DNA of 64,000 nucleotides from DUPQ01 sp022706885 (GCA_022706885.1 JAKJBR010000001.1:161505-225504); one strand, 5' to 3'; counted from the first letter of the stretch, positions 50,757 to 59,838 are shown. The notes: generated from the letters alone by a model not told the origin. A program made the numbers and translations.

Positions 50757-50782
50757 TGCAGTCACTACGAGACTGCATTTTT
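50757..50782 (+). terminator. riboswitch-controlled terminator before purE
   Basis: TGCAGTC and GACTGCA form a perfect 7-bp stem around ACTACGA, followed by five T. Its 5' arm overlaps the antiterminator partner at 50760-50766. Confidence 0.85.
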
Positions 50783-50802
50783 ATGTATGACGGGAGGATT
50801 AA

Positions 50803-51285
50803 ATGAAAGTATTGGTACTGATGGGAAGCGACAGCGACTGTAAAACGGTAGAACCCGGTCTTAAATTTCTGGAGGAATATAATATTGAATATAGTGTAAG
50901 GGTATGTTCCGCGCACCGCACACCCGATATGGCCAAGCAACTGGCCGTAAATGCCAAAAGTGAAGGTTTTAAAGTCATAATAGCGGCTGCCGGAAAAGCG
51001 GCCCATTTGGCGGGAGTCATAGCCGCGCATACCGTGTTGCCGGTTATAGGGATTCCCGTTAAGACAAGCGATTTAGGAGGCATGGATTCACTCCTTTCAA
51101 CGGTGCAGATGCCTGCGGGAGTACCGGTTGCCACGGTGGCGATTGACGGCGGAAAGAATGCAGCAATATTGGCAGCCGAGATACTGGCCCTGAACAATGA
51201 AGAATTAAGCAATAAATTGCAACAGTTCAAAAAAGAATTGGAACAAAAGGTAATGCAAGCGGACAGGGAGATAAAAAACAAGTAA
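50803..51285 (+). CDS. purE: N5-carboxyaminoimidazole ribonucleotide mutase
   Basis: A 160-residue class I PurE. MGSDSDCKTVEPGLKFLEEY, VCSAHRTPDMAKQ (active-site His) and AAAGKAAHLAGVIAAHT are the family motifs, and TSDLGGMDSLLSTVQMP is the C-terminal signature. It usually works with PurK, which is not present here. GGGAGG is six bases before the ATG. First gene of the riboswitch-controlled operon, one base before purF. Confidence 0.97.
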   Translation: MKVLVLMGSDSDCKTVEPGLKFLEEYNIEYSVRVCSAHRTPDMAKQLAVNAKSEGFKVIIAAAGKAAHLAGVIAAHTVLPVIGIPVKTSDLGGMDSLLSTVQMPAGVPVATVAIDGGKNAAILAAEILALNNEELSNKLQQFKKELEQKVMQADREIKNK

Positions 51286-51286
51286 T

Positions 51287-52654
51287 ATGAGCGGAGTTTT
51301 CGGAGTATATTCAAAAGATAAATCGGTTAACATAGCGGAGAAAATATATTACGGACTGTATGCCCTCCAACACAGAGGACAGCAGAGTGCCGGTATAGCG
51401 GTCAGAGATAAAGATTTAATAGAGTGGCATAAAGATAAAGGTCTTGTTCCCGAGGTTTTTAAAGGTCCGGATCTGGATAAACTGCCGGGGGATGCCGGAA
51501 TAGGTCATGTGCGGTATTCCTCGTCCGGCGATGTATCCAAAGGAAATATCGAGCCGTTGGTACTGAAGTATATAAGCGGATATATGGCCATAGCAAAGAA
51601 CGGCAATATTATTAATGCAAATCACTTAAGAGGAAAGCTGGAAGCCGACGGATGTATGTTCCATACCACCAATGATACCGAAGTACTGGCGGCACTTCTG
51701 ACCAAGTTCCGCATAAGCAGCGAACATATAGAGGATTCGGTGGAGCAGATGGTGAAATATATTCAGGGTTCCTACTCCATTGTCATGATTACCCCCAGAT
51801 TCCTTATAGGTCTTCGGGATCCTCTGGGCATAATGCCTCTTTGTATAGGCAAGATTAACGGTGCAACATATGTCATTTCCAGCGAATCGGCCGCTATAGA
51901 TGCGGTTGACGGGGAATTTATAAGAGATGTGGAGCCGGGAGAGCTGGTACTGATAGATTCCGACGGTATTCAGTCAAGAAGGTTGTTTGACTGCAAAAAG
52001 AGCAGTTTATGTATATTCGAGCATGTATATTTTGCTCGGCCGGACAGCATTGTTGACGGGGCATCGACACATGACGCAAGGGTAAATGCCGGAAGGATTC
52101 TGGCAAAAGAACATCCCGTACAGGCGGATGTGGTAATAGGAATTCCCGACGGCGGAACCGATATGGCATACGGGTTTGCACAGGAAAGTAATATAGTTGC
52201 ACCTGCAGGTCTGTTAAGGAATAAATATGTGGGCAGGGCGTTTATAGCACCCAATCAGAATGCCAGAGAAATAGCTGTAAAGATAAAATTCAACCCGGTC
52301 AAGACCGAGGTCAAAGGTAAAAGAGTGGTACTCATTGATGATTCCATAGTCAGAGGAACCACAACCAAGACACTTGTCAGAATGCTGAGGGAAGCGGGAG
52401 CTAAAGAAGTTCACTTAAGGATAGGCTCTCCTCCATACAAGTTCCCTTGCTATTTCGGAGTGGACACTTCCAGCAGAGGACAGTTGCTGGCCAGCAAGAA
52501 TGATAAAGAGGCAATATGCAAATGGATAGGTGCCGACAGCCTGGAGTACATCAGTTATGAAGGAATTATCAAAGCACCTGTCAATTCCAAAGTGGATTTT
52601 TGTACTTCCTGTTTTACAGGAGTCTATCCCGTGGATGTACCTAAAGAGTTTTAG
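51287..52654 (+). CDS. purF: amidophosphoribosyltransferase with Ser replacing the catalytic Cys
   Basis: A 455-residue enzyme for the first step of purine synthesis. The chain begins MSGVFGVYS where active PurF has (M)CGVFG: the N-terminal nucleophile Cys is Ser (AGC at 51290-51292). No upstream alternative exists, since a stop lies five codons before. Other glutamine-site residues remain: LQHRGQQSAG, GHVRYSSSG, KNGNIIN and TNDTEV. The PRPP site (VVLIDDSIVRGTT) is intact, and the four Cys of the B. subtilis-type [4Fe-4S] cluster appear kept (SSLCIFEH, KFPCYFG, FCTSCFTG). So the synthase half looks functional, while glutamine use is doubtful; it may use ammonia, or Ser may act as nucleophile. 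Confidence 0.95.
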   Translation: MSGVFGVYSKDKSVNIAEKIYYGLYALQHRGQQSAGIAVRDKDLIEWHKDKGLVPEVFKGPDLDKLPGDAGIGHVRYSSSGDVSKGNIEPLVLKYISGYMAIAKNGNIINANHLRGKLEADGCMFHTTNDTEVLAALLTKFRISSEHIEDSVEQMVKYIQGSYSIVMITPRFLIGLRDPLGIMPLCIGKINGATYVISSESAAIDAVDGEFIRDVEPGELVLIDSDGIQSRRLFDCKKSSLCIFEHVYFARPDSIVDGASTHDARVNAGRILAKEHPVQADVVIGIPDGGTDMAYGFAQESNIVAPAGLLRNKYVGRAFIAPNQNAREIAVKIKFNPVKTEVKGKRVVLIDDSIVRGTTTKTLVRMLREAGAKEVHLRIGSPPYKFPCYFGVDTSSRGQLLASKNDKEAICKWIGADSLEYISYEGIIKAPVNSKVDFCTSCFTGVYPVDVPKEF

Positions 52655-52667
52655 GAGGATAAGTGCT

Positions 52668-53720
52668 GTGAAAGATGCATACAAAGAAGCGGGAGTGGAT
52701 GTTCAAGCAGGTTACGAGTCTGTGGCTTTAATTAAAAAGCATATTCAAAGAACGGTAACCGAAGGGGTGCTGGGCGGAATAGGAAGTTTTTCCGGATTAT
52801 TCCAAATAAACTTGAATAAATATCCTACCCCGGTATTGGTTTCGGGAACCGACGGAGTGGGTACCAAACTGAAACTTGCTCATTCCATGAAAGTTCATGA
52901 CACGATAGGGATAGATGCGGTGGCAATGTGCGTCAACGATGTACTGTGTCAGGGAGCCGACCCGCTATTCTTTTTAGATTATATTGCATGCGGCAAGAAT
53001 TATCCCGATATAATTGAAAAGATAGTAAAAGGTGTTGCCGAAGGATGTATACAGGCAGAATGTGCCCTGGTGGGAGGAGAAACGGCCGAGATGCCCGGCT
53101 TCTATAAACAAGACGAATACGATATAGCGGGATTTTGTGTCGGAGCGGTCAACAAGCCTGATATAATTGACGGATCGTTGATAGAAGAAGGCGATGTACT
53201 TTTGGGATTGGCATCAACGGGAGTGCACAGCAACGGTTTTTCCTTAGTACGTAAGATATTCGGAGAGGATACAAAAAGCTTAAGCAAAGTATATCCCGGA
53301 TATGAAGCAACCATAGGCGAGGTGCTTCTTACACCTACAAAGATATATGTAAAAGATATTAAAAAGATAAGGGCCGTTGCTAAAATAAAGGGAATGAGCC
53401 ATATTACCGGAGGAGGATTTGTGGAAAACATACCGAGGATGTTTAAAGACAACAATTTAACTCCCGTAATTAACAAGGGCAGCTGGGCGGTGTTACCCGT
53501 ATTTGACCTCATAATGAAGCAAGGGAATATAACCGAAGATAATATGTACCGTACTTTCAATATGGGTATAGGAACGGTAATAGCGGTAAGCAAAGAAGAT
53601 GCGAAGAAAATACAAAAACAATTTAAGAACGAAATATACGAGATAGGATATGTGGCTTTAGCCTGGGATGTCAAAAAGTTAAAAGATATTGAGGAAAATA
53701 TATATATAAAGGAAAGATAA
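52668..53720 (+). CDS. purM: phosphoribosylformylglycinamidine cyclo-ligase (AIR synthetase)
   Basis: A 350-residue enzyme. The start is GTG at 52668, about ten bases after AGGAGG; the longer frame lies inside purF. KEAGVDVQAGYESVALIKKH is the usual N-terminus. GTDGVGTKLKLAHSM, VGGETAEMPGFY and GLASTGVHSNGFSLVRK are AIR synthetase motifs. It lies 13 bases after purF and one base before purH; no purN lies between, unlike most Bacillota operons. Confidence 0.97.
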   Translation: MKDAYKEAGVDVQAGYESVALIKKHIQRTVTEGVLGGIGSFSGLFQINLNKYPTPVLVSGTDGVGTKLKLAHSMKVHDTIGIDAVAMCVNDVLCQGADPLFFLDYIACGKNYPDIIEKIVKGVAEGCIQAECALVGGETAEMPGFYKQDEYDIAGFCVGAVNKPDIIDGSLIEEGDVLLGLASTGVHSNGFSLVRKIFGEDTKSLSKVYPGYEATIGEVLLTPTKIYVKDIKKIRAVAKIKGMSHITGGGFVENIPRMFKDNNLTPVINKGSWAVLPVFDLIMKQGNITEDNMYRTFNMGIGTVIAVSKEDAKKIQKQFKNEIYEIGYVALAWDVKKLKDIEENIYIKER

Positions 53721-53721
53721 T

Positions 53722-55266
53722 ATGATTAGAAGAGCATTGATAAGTGTAAGCGACAAAAGCGGAATTGCAGAATTTGCAAAGAGATTGAGTGATATGGGTG
53801 TGGAAATAATTTCCACCGGCGGCACTTCAAAAGTACTTAGCGAAAACGGAATAAAGGTTATTCCCATTGAAAGCATAACCGGCTTTAAGGAATGTCTGGA
53901 CGGAAGAGTAAAGACGCTGCACCCCAATATACATGCTGGTCTGTTAGCTATAAGAGATAAAAAAGACCATATGGATACATTGGAGAGTCTGGATATCACC
54001 CCTATAGATATGTTGGTTATTAATCTCTATCCTTTCAAAAAGACCGTACAGAAAAGCAATGTTACCAAAGAAGAGGCTATTGAGAATATTGATATAGGCG
54101 GACCGGCAATGTTGAGAAGCGGTGCCAAGAATCATGCAACGGTCACGGTTATTACCGATCCTTCTGATTATGAAAGTGTATTAAATGAATTGGAACAAAA
54201 CGGCAAAGTATCTTATGAGACCAATTTTAGACTTGCAATAAAGGTATTCGAACACACCGCTAATTACGATGCAATGATAGCCGACCATTTCAACAAGCTT
54301 ACAGGAGATTACAGCTTAAAGAATACTTTCACCGTTACTTATGAGAAGCTTCAGGAAATGAGATACGGAGAGAATCCTCACCAGAAAGCCGCCTTCTATA
54401 AAGAACCCGCAATAACAAAGGGAACCATCTGCGATGCGGTGCAACTGCACGGCAAAGAACTTTCATATAACAACATAAATGATGCCGACGGTGCATTGTC
54501 CATGCTCAAAGAGTTTCCCGACAAACCTGCATGTGTGGCGGTAAAGCATGCTAACCCCTGCGGTGTGGGAGTGGGCAAAAATGTATTTGAAGCATACAAA
54601 AAAGCGTATGATTCCGATCCTGTTTCCATATTCGGAGGAATAGTCGCATTCAACAGAACGGTGGATGTGGTAACTGCCGAAAAGCTCAATGAGATATTTT
54701 TAGAAATAGTTATTGCACCCGATTACAAAGATGAAGCTCTTACATTATTAATGAAAAAGAAGAATTTAAGAATTCTTAGATTGGATAACATAACATATAA
54801 CAATGAAAACGAATATATTATGAAGAAAGTAAGCGGGGGAATGCTTGTACAAAGCAAAGATAATTGCGTTGTAAACATGGACGACATTAAAGTCGTGACC
54901 GTAAAACAGCCTACCGAACAGCAGTTGAAAGATGCCGTTTTCGGAATGACTGTATGCAAGCATGTCAAATCCAATGCGATAGTACTTGTAAAAGACTTAG
55001 CTTCAATCGGAATAGGTCCCGGACAGATGAGCAGGATAGGAGCGGCCAAGATAGCCATATCCTTGGCGGGAGAAAGGGCTAAAGGCAGCGTCATGGCATC
55101 GGATGCGTTTTTCCCGTTTGATGACTGTGTCATAGCGGCCAAAGAAGCGGGCGTGGAATGCATAATACAACCCGGAGGATCGTTAGCCGATAAGGACGTA
55201 ATTGCCAAAGCGGACCAATTTGGTATCTGTATGATATTCACGGGAATAAGGCACTTTTTACACTGA
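53722..55266 (+). CDS. purH: bifunctional AICAR formyltransferase / IMP cyclohydrolase
   Basis: A 514-residue enzyme for the last two steps to IMP. The N-terminal IMP cyclohydrolase (1-195) has SVSDKSGIAEFAKRL, STGGTSKVL, GRVKTLHPNIHAGLL and NIDIGGPAMLRSGAKNH. The formyltransferase part has RYGENPHQKAAFY, VKHANPCGVG, GPGQMSRIGAAKIA and ASDAFFPFDD. Length is normal. It follows purM by one base. Confidence 0.98.
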   Translation: MIRRALISVSDKSGIAEFAKRLSDMGVEIISTGGTSKVLSENGIKVIPIESITGFKECLDGRVKTLHPNIHAGLLAIRDKKDHMDTLESLDITPIDMLVINLYPFKKTVQKSNVTKEEAIENIDIGGPAMLRSGAKNHATVTVITDPSDYESVLNELEQNGKVSYETNFRLAIKVFEHTANYDAMIADHFNKLTGDYSLKNTFTVTYEKLQEMRYGENPHQKAAFYKEPAITKGTICDAVQLHGKELSYNNINDADGALSMLKEFPDKPACVAVKHANPCGVGVGKNVFEAYKKAYDSDPVSIFGGIVAFNRTVDVVTAEKLNEIFLEIVIAPDYKDEALTLLMKKKNLRILRLDNITYNNENEYIMKKVSGGMLVQSKDNCVVNMDDIKVVTVKQPTEQQLKDAVFGMTVCKHVKSNAIVLVKDLASIGIGPGQMSRIGAAKIAISLAGERAKGSVMASDAFFPFDDCVIAAKEAGVECIIQPGGSLADKDVIAKADQFGICMIFTGIRHFLH

Positions 55267-55278
55267 GAAAGGTAAAAG

Positions 55279-56535
55279 ATGAAGGTACTGGTAATAGGGG
55301 GAGGCGGCAGAGAACATGCCGTAGTAAAAAAACTTTCCGAGAGTCCGAAAATTAAAAAGATTTATTGTGCTCCGGGTAATGCCGGAATGGGAAAAATAGC
55401 GCAATGCGTCAACATAAAGGCTACCGATATAGACGGTATACTGGATTTTCTTAAAGACAACCCTGTGGACCTGGTTGTGGTCACTCCCGATGACCCGTTA
55501 GCTTTGGGACTTGTGGATAAACTGAACGAAAGAAATATACGTGCGTTCGGACCGACAGCTAAAGCGGCTGAAATAGAAAGCAGTAAAGCTTTTGCCAAAA
55601 ATCTTATGAAGAAATACGGTATACCTACGGGTGCTTTTGAAGTTTTCGATAACCCCGAAAAAGCTTTGCAATATGTTAAAAACAGGCAATACCCTCTGGT
55701 TATAAAAGCGTCGGGACTGGCGCTGGGTAAAGGTGTGATAATTGTTGAAAATTATCGGCAGGCAGAGGAAACCATAAACCAAATGATGATAAACGATATG
55801 TTCGGCTCATCCGGCCACACCGTTATAATCGAAGAGTTTTTACAGGGACCGGAAGTTACCGTACTGGCATTCACCGACGGTAAAACCATAAAGACCATGC
55901 CGTCGTGTCAGGATCATAAAAGAGTATTTGATAACGATAAAGGTCCCAATACCGGCGGAATGGGCGCTTTCAGTCCCAGTAAGCATTACACAAAAGAGAT
56001 AGAAGAATACTGCATTAACAACATATTTTATCCGACAATAAGAGCCATGAAGAAAGAAGGTCGCAACTTCAAAGGCGTAATATATTTCCAGATGATGCTT
56101 ACAAAAGACGGACCCAAGGTAATTGAGTATAATGCCAGGTTCGGAGACCCCGAAACACAAGTACTTCTGCCGTTACTGAAAACCGATCTTCTTGATATCT
56201 TCAATGCGGTAACAGATGAAAGGTTAGACAAGACTGACATTCAATGGGAGAACAGTGCCGGTGCCACGGTGGTTCTTGCAAGCGGCGGATATCCCAAAGA
56301 ATATACCAAAGGTTACCCGATATCCGGTTTGGAGCAGGTGCAGAAGCAGGGAATAACCGTTTATCATATGGGAACAGCCATGAAAGACGGGGAATATGTT
56401 ACCAACGGAGGAAGAGTCCTTTCATTAACTGCAAAAGGAGATACTGTTGAACAAGCGGTCGCAAGAGTATACAATAATATCAATAAAGTATGCTTTAAAG
56501 ACATGCATTACAGGAAAGATATAGGCAGAAAATGA
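55279..56535 (+). CDS. purD: phosphoribosylamine-glycine ligase (GAR synthetase)
   Basis: A 418-residue ATP-grasp ligase. The start VLVIGGGGREHAVVKKL is the N-terminal signature; the ATP-grasp region includes VIKASGLALGKGVII, FLQGPEVTVLAFTDG and GPNTGGMGAFSP; ARFGDPETQVLLPLL holds the metal ligands. It follows purH by 12 bases. Its stop overlaps the nadD start by 4 nt, linking purine and NAD synthesis in one transcript. Confidence 0.97.
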   Translation: MKVLVIGGGGREHAVVKKLSESPKIKKIYCAPGNAGMGKIAQCVNIKATDIDGILDFLKDNPVDLVVVTPDDPLALGLVDKLNERNIRAFGPTAKAAEIESSKAFAKNLMKKYGIPTGAFEVFDNPEKALQYVKNRQYPLVIKASGLALGKGVIIVENYRQAEETINQMMINDMFGSSGHTVIIEEFLQGPEVTVLAFTDGKTIKTMPSCQDHKRVFDNDKGPNTGGMGAFSPSKHYTKEIEEYCINNIFYPTIRAMKKEGRNFKGVIYFQMMLTKDGPKVIEYNARFGDPETQVLLPLLKTDLLDIFNAVTDERLDKTDIQWENSAGATVVLASGGYPKEYTKGYPISGLEQVQKQGITVYHMGTAMKDGEYVTNGGRVLSLTAKGDTVEQAVARVYNNINKVCFKDMHYRKDIGRK

Positions 56536-57131
56536 AACTGGGAATCTTAGGAGCAACATTTGATCCGGTACATAAGGCTCACATCCTGATGGCGAAATAC
56601 GCACTGGATTATTGTGAGTATGTGCTCTTGACACCCTGTACAAAGCCGCCTCATAAAGATAATACCGGTATAACCGATGACAATATCCGATATACGATGC
56701 TGTGTCTGGCATTGGACGGTTATGAAAAACTCATAGCTTCGGACATGGAACTTAAAAGAGCAACAACCACATACACGATAGATACATTGAGACAGGTAAA
56801 AAAAGAATATCCGATTTTTGAAAAGATAATATATATCATAGGAGCGGACACCCTGTTTCAGCTTAAGACATGGAGAGAATATGAGCAAGTGTTCAAACTC
56901 TGCACATTTTTGGTATTCGGAAGATCGGGCTTTACCGAAGAGCAGATAACCGAACAGATTGAAATATTCAAAAAAGATTACGGTGCCGACATTATATTCG
57001 ACATAAGATGCATATCGGAAATATCCTCTACCGCAATACGTAAAGGGATAGCGGAGCAGGACAACTCGATAGAGTGGATGCTGGACAAAAAAGTGTACAG
57101 GTATATAAAAGAAAATGGGATATATAAGTGA
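56532..57131 (+). CDS. nadD: nicotinate-nucleotide adenylyltransferase
   Basis: A 199-residue nucleotidyltransferase that makes deamido-NAD+, the substrate of NadE. MKLGILGATFDPVHKAHI is the N-terminal signature, with the HxxH-like HKAH pair. IIGADTLFQLKTWREYEQV and the C-terminal CISEISSTAIRKGIAEQ are the NadD motifs. It is translationally coupled to purD (4-nt overlap) and overlaps yqeK by 17 nt. Its presence behind a guanine riboswitch means NAD synthesis may fall when guanine is plentiful. Confidence 0.96.
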   Translation: MKLGILGATFDPVHKAHILMAKYALDYCEYVLLTPCTKPPHKDNTGITDDNIRYTMLCLALDGYEKLIASDMELKRATTTYTIDTLRQVKKEYPIFEKIIYIIGADTLFQLKTWREYEQVFKLCTFLVFGRSGFTEEQITEQIEIFKKDYGADIIFDIRCISEISSTAIRKGIAEQDNSIEWMLDKKVYRYIKENGIYK

Positions 57132-57690
57132 AGAGGCAAGGCCGGATATAGTAAAAAGGTATAGCCCCGAAAGATATGAGCATGTAAAGAATGTTGTCGA
57201 ATTGGCAGATCATCTTGCAAGATTACACCGGGCGGACAGCGAAAAAGTATATGCGGCGGCACTTTTGCATGATATTGCCAAAGACATGAAAACAGAAGAT
57301 ATGGCGGCAATACTCGAAGCTGCCGGTATTTTTATTGACAAGCAATATCATACCGGCAATATACTGCACGGTCCCTGTGCCGCGGTAATAGCAAAAAAAG
57401 AATACAACATAGAGGATGAAGAGATTCTTAATGCCATTTATTATCACTCGTTCGGAAGGGCGGGGATGGGACTTACCGAAAAAATAGTATTTATTGCCGA
57501 TGCTGCGGAAAAAGGAAGAACATACAAAAACGTGACTAAAATACGCAAATTAATGTACAATAAACTTGATGAGGCGGTGGAACTGAGCCTTGACGGGACG
57601 GTATATCATGTGCTTTCCAAAGGAGAAGTTCTCTATCCCGTAACAGCTGCCGCTTTGGAGTATTTCAAAGAGCAAAGGATTAAAGATTAA
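57115..57690 (+). CDS. yqeK: HD-domain hydrolase YqeK (symmetrical Ap4A hydrolase)
   Basis: A 191-residue HD-domain phosphohydrolase. YEHVKNVVELADHLARLH gives the first His, ALLHDIAKDM the HD pair, and HGPCAAVIAKKEY and YYHSFGRAGMG further metal ligands. YqeK homologues cleave Ap4A to two ADP and almost always follow nadD. The overlap with nadD is 17 nt, and no better start exists downstream. It shares one base with the next gene. Confidence 0.93.
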   Translation: MGYISEEARPDIVKRYSPERYEHVKNVVELADHLARLHRADSEKVYAAALLHDIAKDMKTEDMAAILEAAGIFIDKQYHTGNILHGPCAAVIAKKEYNIEDEEILNAIYYHSFGRAGMGLTEKIVFIADAAEKGRTYKNVTKIRKLMYNKLDEAVELSLDGTVYHVLSKGEVLYPVTAAALEYFKEQRIKD

Positions 57691-58649
57691 TGTATACGGG
57701 TATTTTCAAAAACGCATACAAGGTTATAAAAACCGAGGAAGGATATTTTCCCGTTCGGTTTACCGATAAGCAGCTGGAATACTATAAAAACCTTTCCAAG
57801 GCAACGGAAGACCGGTCGCTGTGTACAGCCGGTATATGTATGGATTTTTATACCGATGCCGAGTGTATAACCTTTTCCTACAGAGCCGACCATTTTTCCA
57901 GAAGATATGTGGGATTTGATTTTTACGAAAACGGTATATTTAAAAGACACATAGAAGAAGCATTGGATACAAAGCAGTCTACTTTAACTTATCCGTTAAC
58001 GGAAAAAGGTATAAAGAGAGTGACCGTTTATGTACCTAATCTGAGCAGAATAAGGGTGTATGATTTGGATATAGGTAATTTTCAATGTATTAAAGAGCAA
58101 CCCTCTCAAAAACTTCTTTTTCTGGGAGATTCCATTACCCAGGGCATGGTAGCTTTGAGTCCTTCGTTGGCTTTTCCCACACAGGTTGCAAGAGCCTTGA
58201 ATGCACAGAGTCTGAACAGGGGTGTCGGGTCGGCGAAGTTTGATGTGGATTCTTTGGATGAACAGGACAAATATGATCCCGACAGTATTTTTATTGCATA
58301 CGGCATCAATGATATCTATCAATTAAAAGATATGGCGGATCTGGAAAATGTACTGAAAACAGCCGACAAGTATTTATACAAGCTTAAGAATATCTACAAG
58401 CATGCAAAAGTATATATTATTACTCCGATATGGTGTTTAAGATACGATGAAGACCAATCATTTAAGGAAATGTTTGATGAGTATCAAAAAGAATTAACGA
58501 CATTAGCAAAGAAATACGGTTTTATTCCCGTAAACGGCTTGGCTCTTATGCCGCATGACACCAAATATCATCAGGACCATACGGTTCATCCCGCAGATTC
58601 GGGATTTAATCATATTGCGGAAAATCTTCTTAAAATAATCGGGAGGTAA
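57690..58649 (+). CDS. SGNH/GDSL-type hydrolase
   Basis: A 319-residue two-part protein. Residues 1-135 form a beta-rich N-terminal domain; residues about 140-319 are the SGNH hydrolase: LLFLGDSITQGM (Ser block), RGVGSAKFDVDS (Gly block), AYGINDIYQL (Asn block) and HPADSGFNHI (Asp and His). Such enzymes remove acyl groups from sugars, lipids or wall polymers. No signal peptide is seen, so it should act in the cytoplasm. It is inserted between yqeK and rsfS, which are usually adjacent. Confidence 0.9.
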   Translation: MYTGIFKNAYKVIKTEEGYFPVRFTDKQLEYYKNLSKATEDRSLCTAGICMDFYTDAECITFSYRADHFSRRYVGFDFYENGIFKRHIEEALDTKQSTLTYPLTEKGIKRVTVYVPNLSRIRVYDLDIGNFQCIKEQPSQKLLFLGDSITQGMVALSPSLAFPTQVARALNAQSLNRGVGSAKFDVDSLDEQDKYDPDSIFIAYGINDIYQLKDMADLENVLKTADKYLYKLKNIYKHAKVYIITPIWCLRYDEDQSFKEMFDEYQKELTTLAKKYGFIPVNGLALMPHDTKYHQDHTVHPADSGFNHIAENLLKIIGR

Positions 58650-58652
58650 GAT

Positions 58653-59408
58653 ATGTGGGCACAGAATAATGCAAAGAGATGGGTGATTATGTCTATAATC
58701 TTTATGCTTATCGGAATAGCGATGATTGTAGCGGGAGCGGTTATAGGCGAGATGAATTACTACTGGATGATTTATGTCGGAGCTATATTATTCCTTACTT
58801 TCTTTATATGCTTTTTTATGTTTATCCGGCAGGCGAGAAATCTGGACAGCATGCTGAAAGGAACGGGTTTATTAGCCCATTGGAGATTTGAAGAGAATGA
58901 AAGACTGCAAAGAGCGGCGGAAGAGTTCCTGCAAAGAAAAACCTCCAACAAAGTAATGCTGCTGGTAATAATTGCGTTTGTTGTGATAATAGGAGGATTA
59001 TTTGCAATATTCGGTTTCGGCAACAGTAAGGATGCCATATTCTTCATTGTAGTATTGCTGGGTATTCAGATATTGATATCTTTAGCGGCTATTTTAATAC
59101 CCAGGGCTCGGTATAACAAGATGAAAGAGGCTGCTCCGGAAGTGTTAATAAGTCCGTTCGGTGCATGGATTATGGGTGAGTATTTTCAGTGGAAAGCACC
59201 TTTAACAAGAATCACATCTGTACAGTTTGCCAAAGACCGTGAAGACAACTATACCATAACGGTTAATTTTACAATATGGCAGCGATTCGGACCTCAAAAG
59301 CTCCAGTGCCGGATACCCGTTCCCAAAGATACCGTAACGGAAGCCGAGACTATTGCATCGGATATCGCTAAAATTAATAAAGTACGGTTTTTAAACGAAA
59401 CAAAATAA
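58653..59408 (+). CDS. membrane protein of unknown function
   Basis: A 251-residue protein with four predicted helices: two at residues 10-30 and 37-58, then a charged helix (about 65-105, rich in Arg/Glu), then two at 110-132 and 137-155. A soluble C-terminal domain (160-251) has alternating beta strands (FGAWIMGEYFQWKAPLTRIT, TVNFTIWQRFGPQKLQCRIP) that look like a PH-like or YcxB-like fold, by inference. GGGAGG is seven bases before ATG. It follows the SGNH gene by three bases and ends the rightward run that starts at purE. Confidence 0.65.
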   Translation: MWAQNNAKRWVIMSIIFMLIGIAMIVAGAVIGEMNYYWMIYVGAILFLTFFICFFMFIRQARNLDSMLKGTGLLAHWRFEENERLQRAAEEFLQRKTSNKVMLLVIIAFVVIIGGLFAIFGFGNSKDAIFFIVVLLGIQILISLAAILIPRARYNKMKEAAPEVLISPFGAWIMGEYFQWKAPLTRITSVQFAKDREDNYTITVNFTIWQRFGPQKLQCRIPVPKDTVTEAETIASDIAKINKVRFLNETK

Positions 59409-59409
59409 C

Positions 59410-59838
59410 CTATTTTATATCCGCACCGCATATATCGGTATATTTAATGACTTTTGAACCTGTTTCTTCAGTCAGTACTATTACCTTTTCTTTTTTTATC
59501 GGATCAGTTTCACCGCCTGCGGAAACAATAACAATTTCCACTTGCTTGCCTTTAGGTAACATGGCTACCATGTTATTGAAAGGGGGTGCGGGGTAGCCTG
59601 CCCACATAGGCGCTGCCAGTATAATTTTTTCATAACCCGACAAATCCAAGTCTATAGGCAAAATATCCGTAGGTTGCTGTTGTAGTGCCTTAGGGCATTC
59701 GGTAAAAAGATTTGATAAAAAACACTTTCTTTTGACTGTCTGCACTTCCATGATATCGGCGGAAAGTTCCGCTGCCATATTTTCGCAGTATTTTTTTGTT
59801 TTACCGCCATATGAGTAATATATTATTGCCGTTTTCAT
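59410..59838 (-). CDS. flavodoxin-like protein
   Basis: A 142-residue FMN-binding protein. The start is ATG at 59838 with GAGGTG seven bases upstream. KTAIIYYSYGGKTKKYCENM is the phosphate-binding loop in a family variant, and AAPMWAGYPAPPFNNM forms the flavin-flanking loop. It is of the short flavodoxin-family type that serves in redox reactions in anaerobes. Convergent, one base from the preceding gene. Confidence 0.87.
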   Translation of the reverse strand: MKTAIIYYSYGGKTKKYCENMAAELSADIMEVQTVKRKCFLSNLFTECPKALQQQPTDILPIDLDLSGYEKIILAAPMWAGYPAPPFNNMVAMLPKGKQVEIVIVSAGGETDPIKKEKVIVLTEETGSKVIKYTDICGADIK

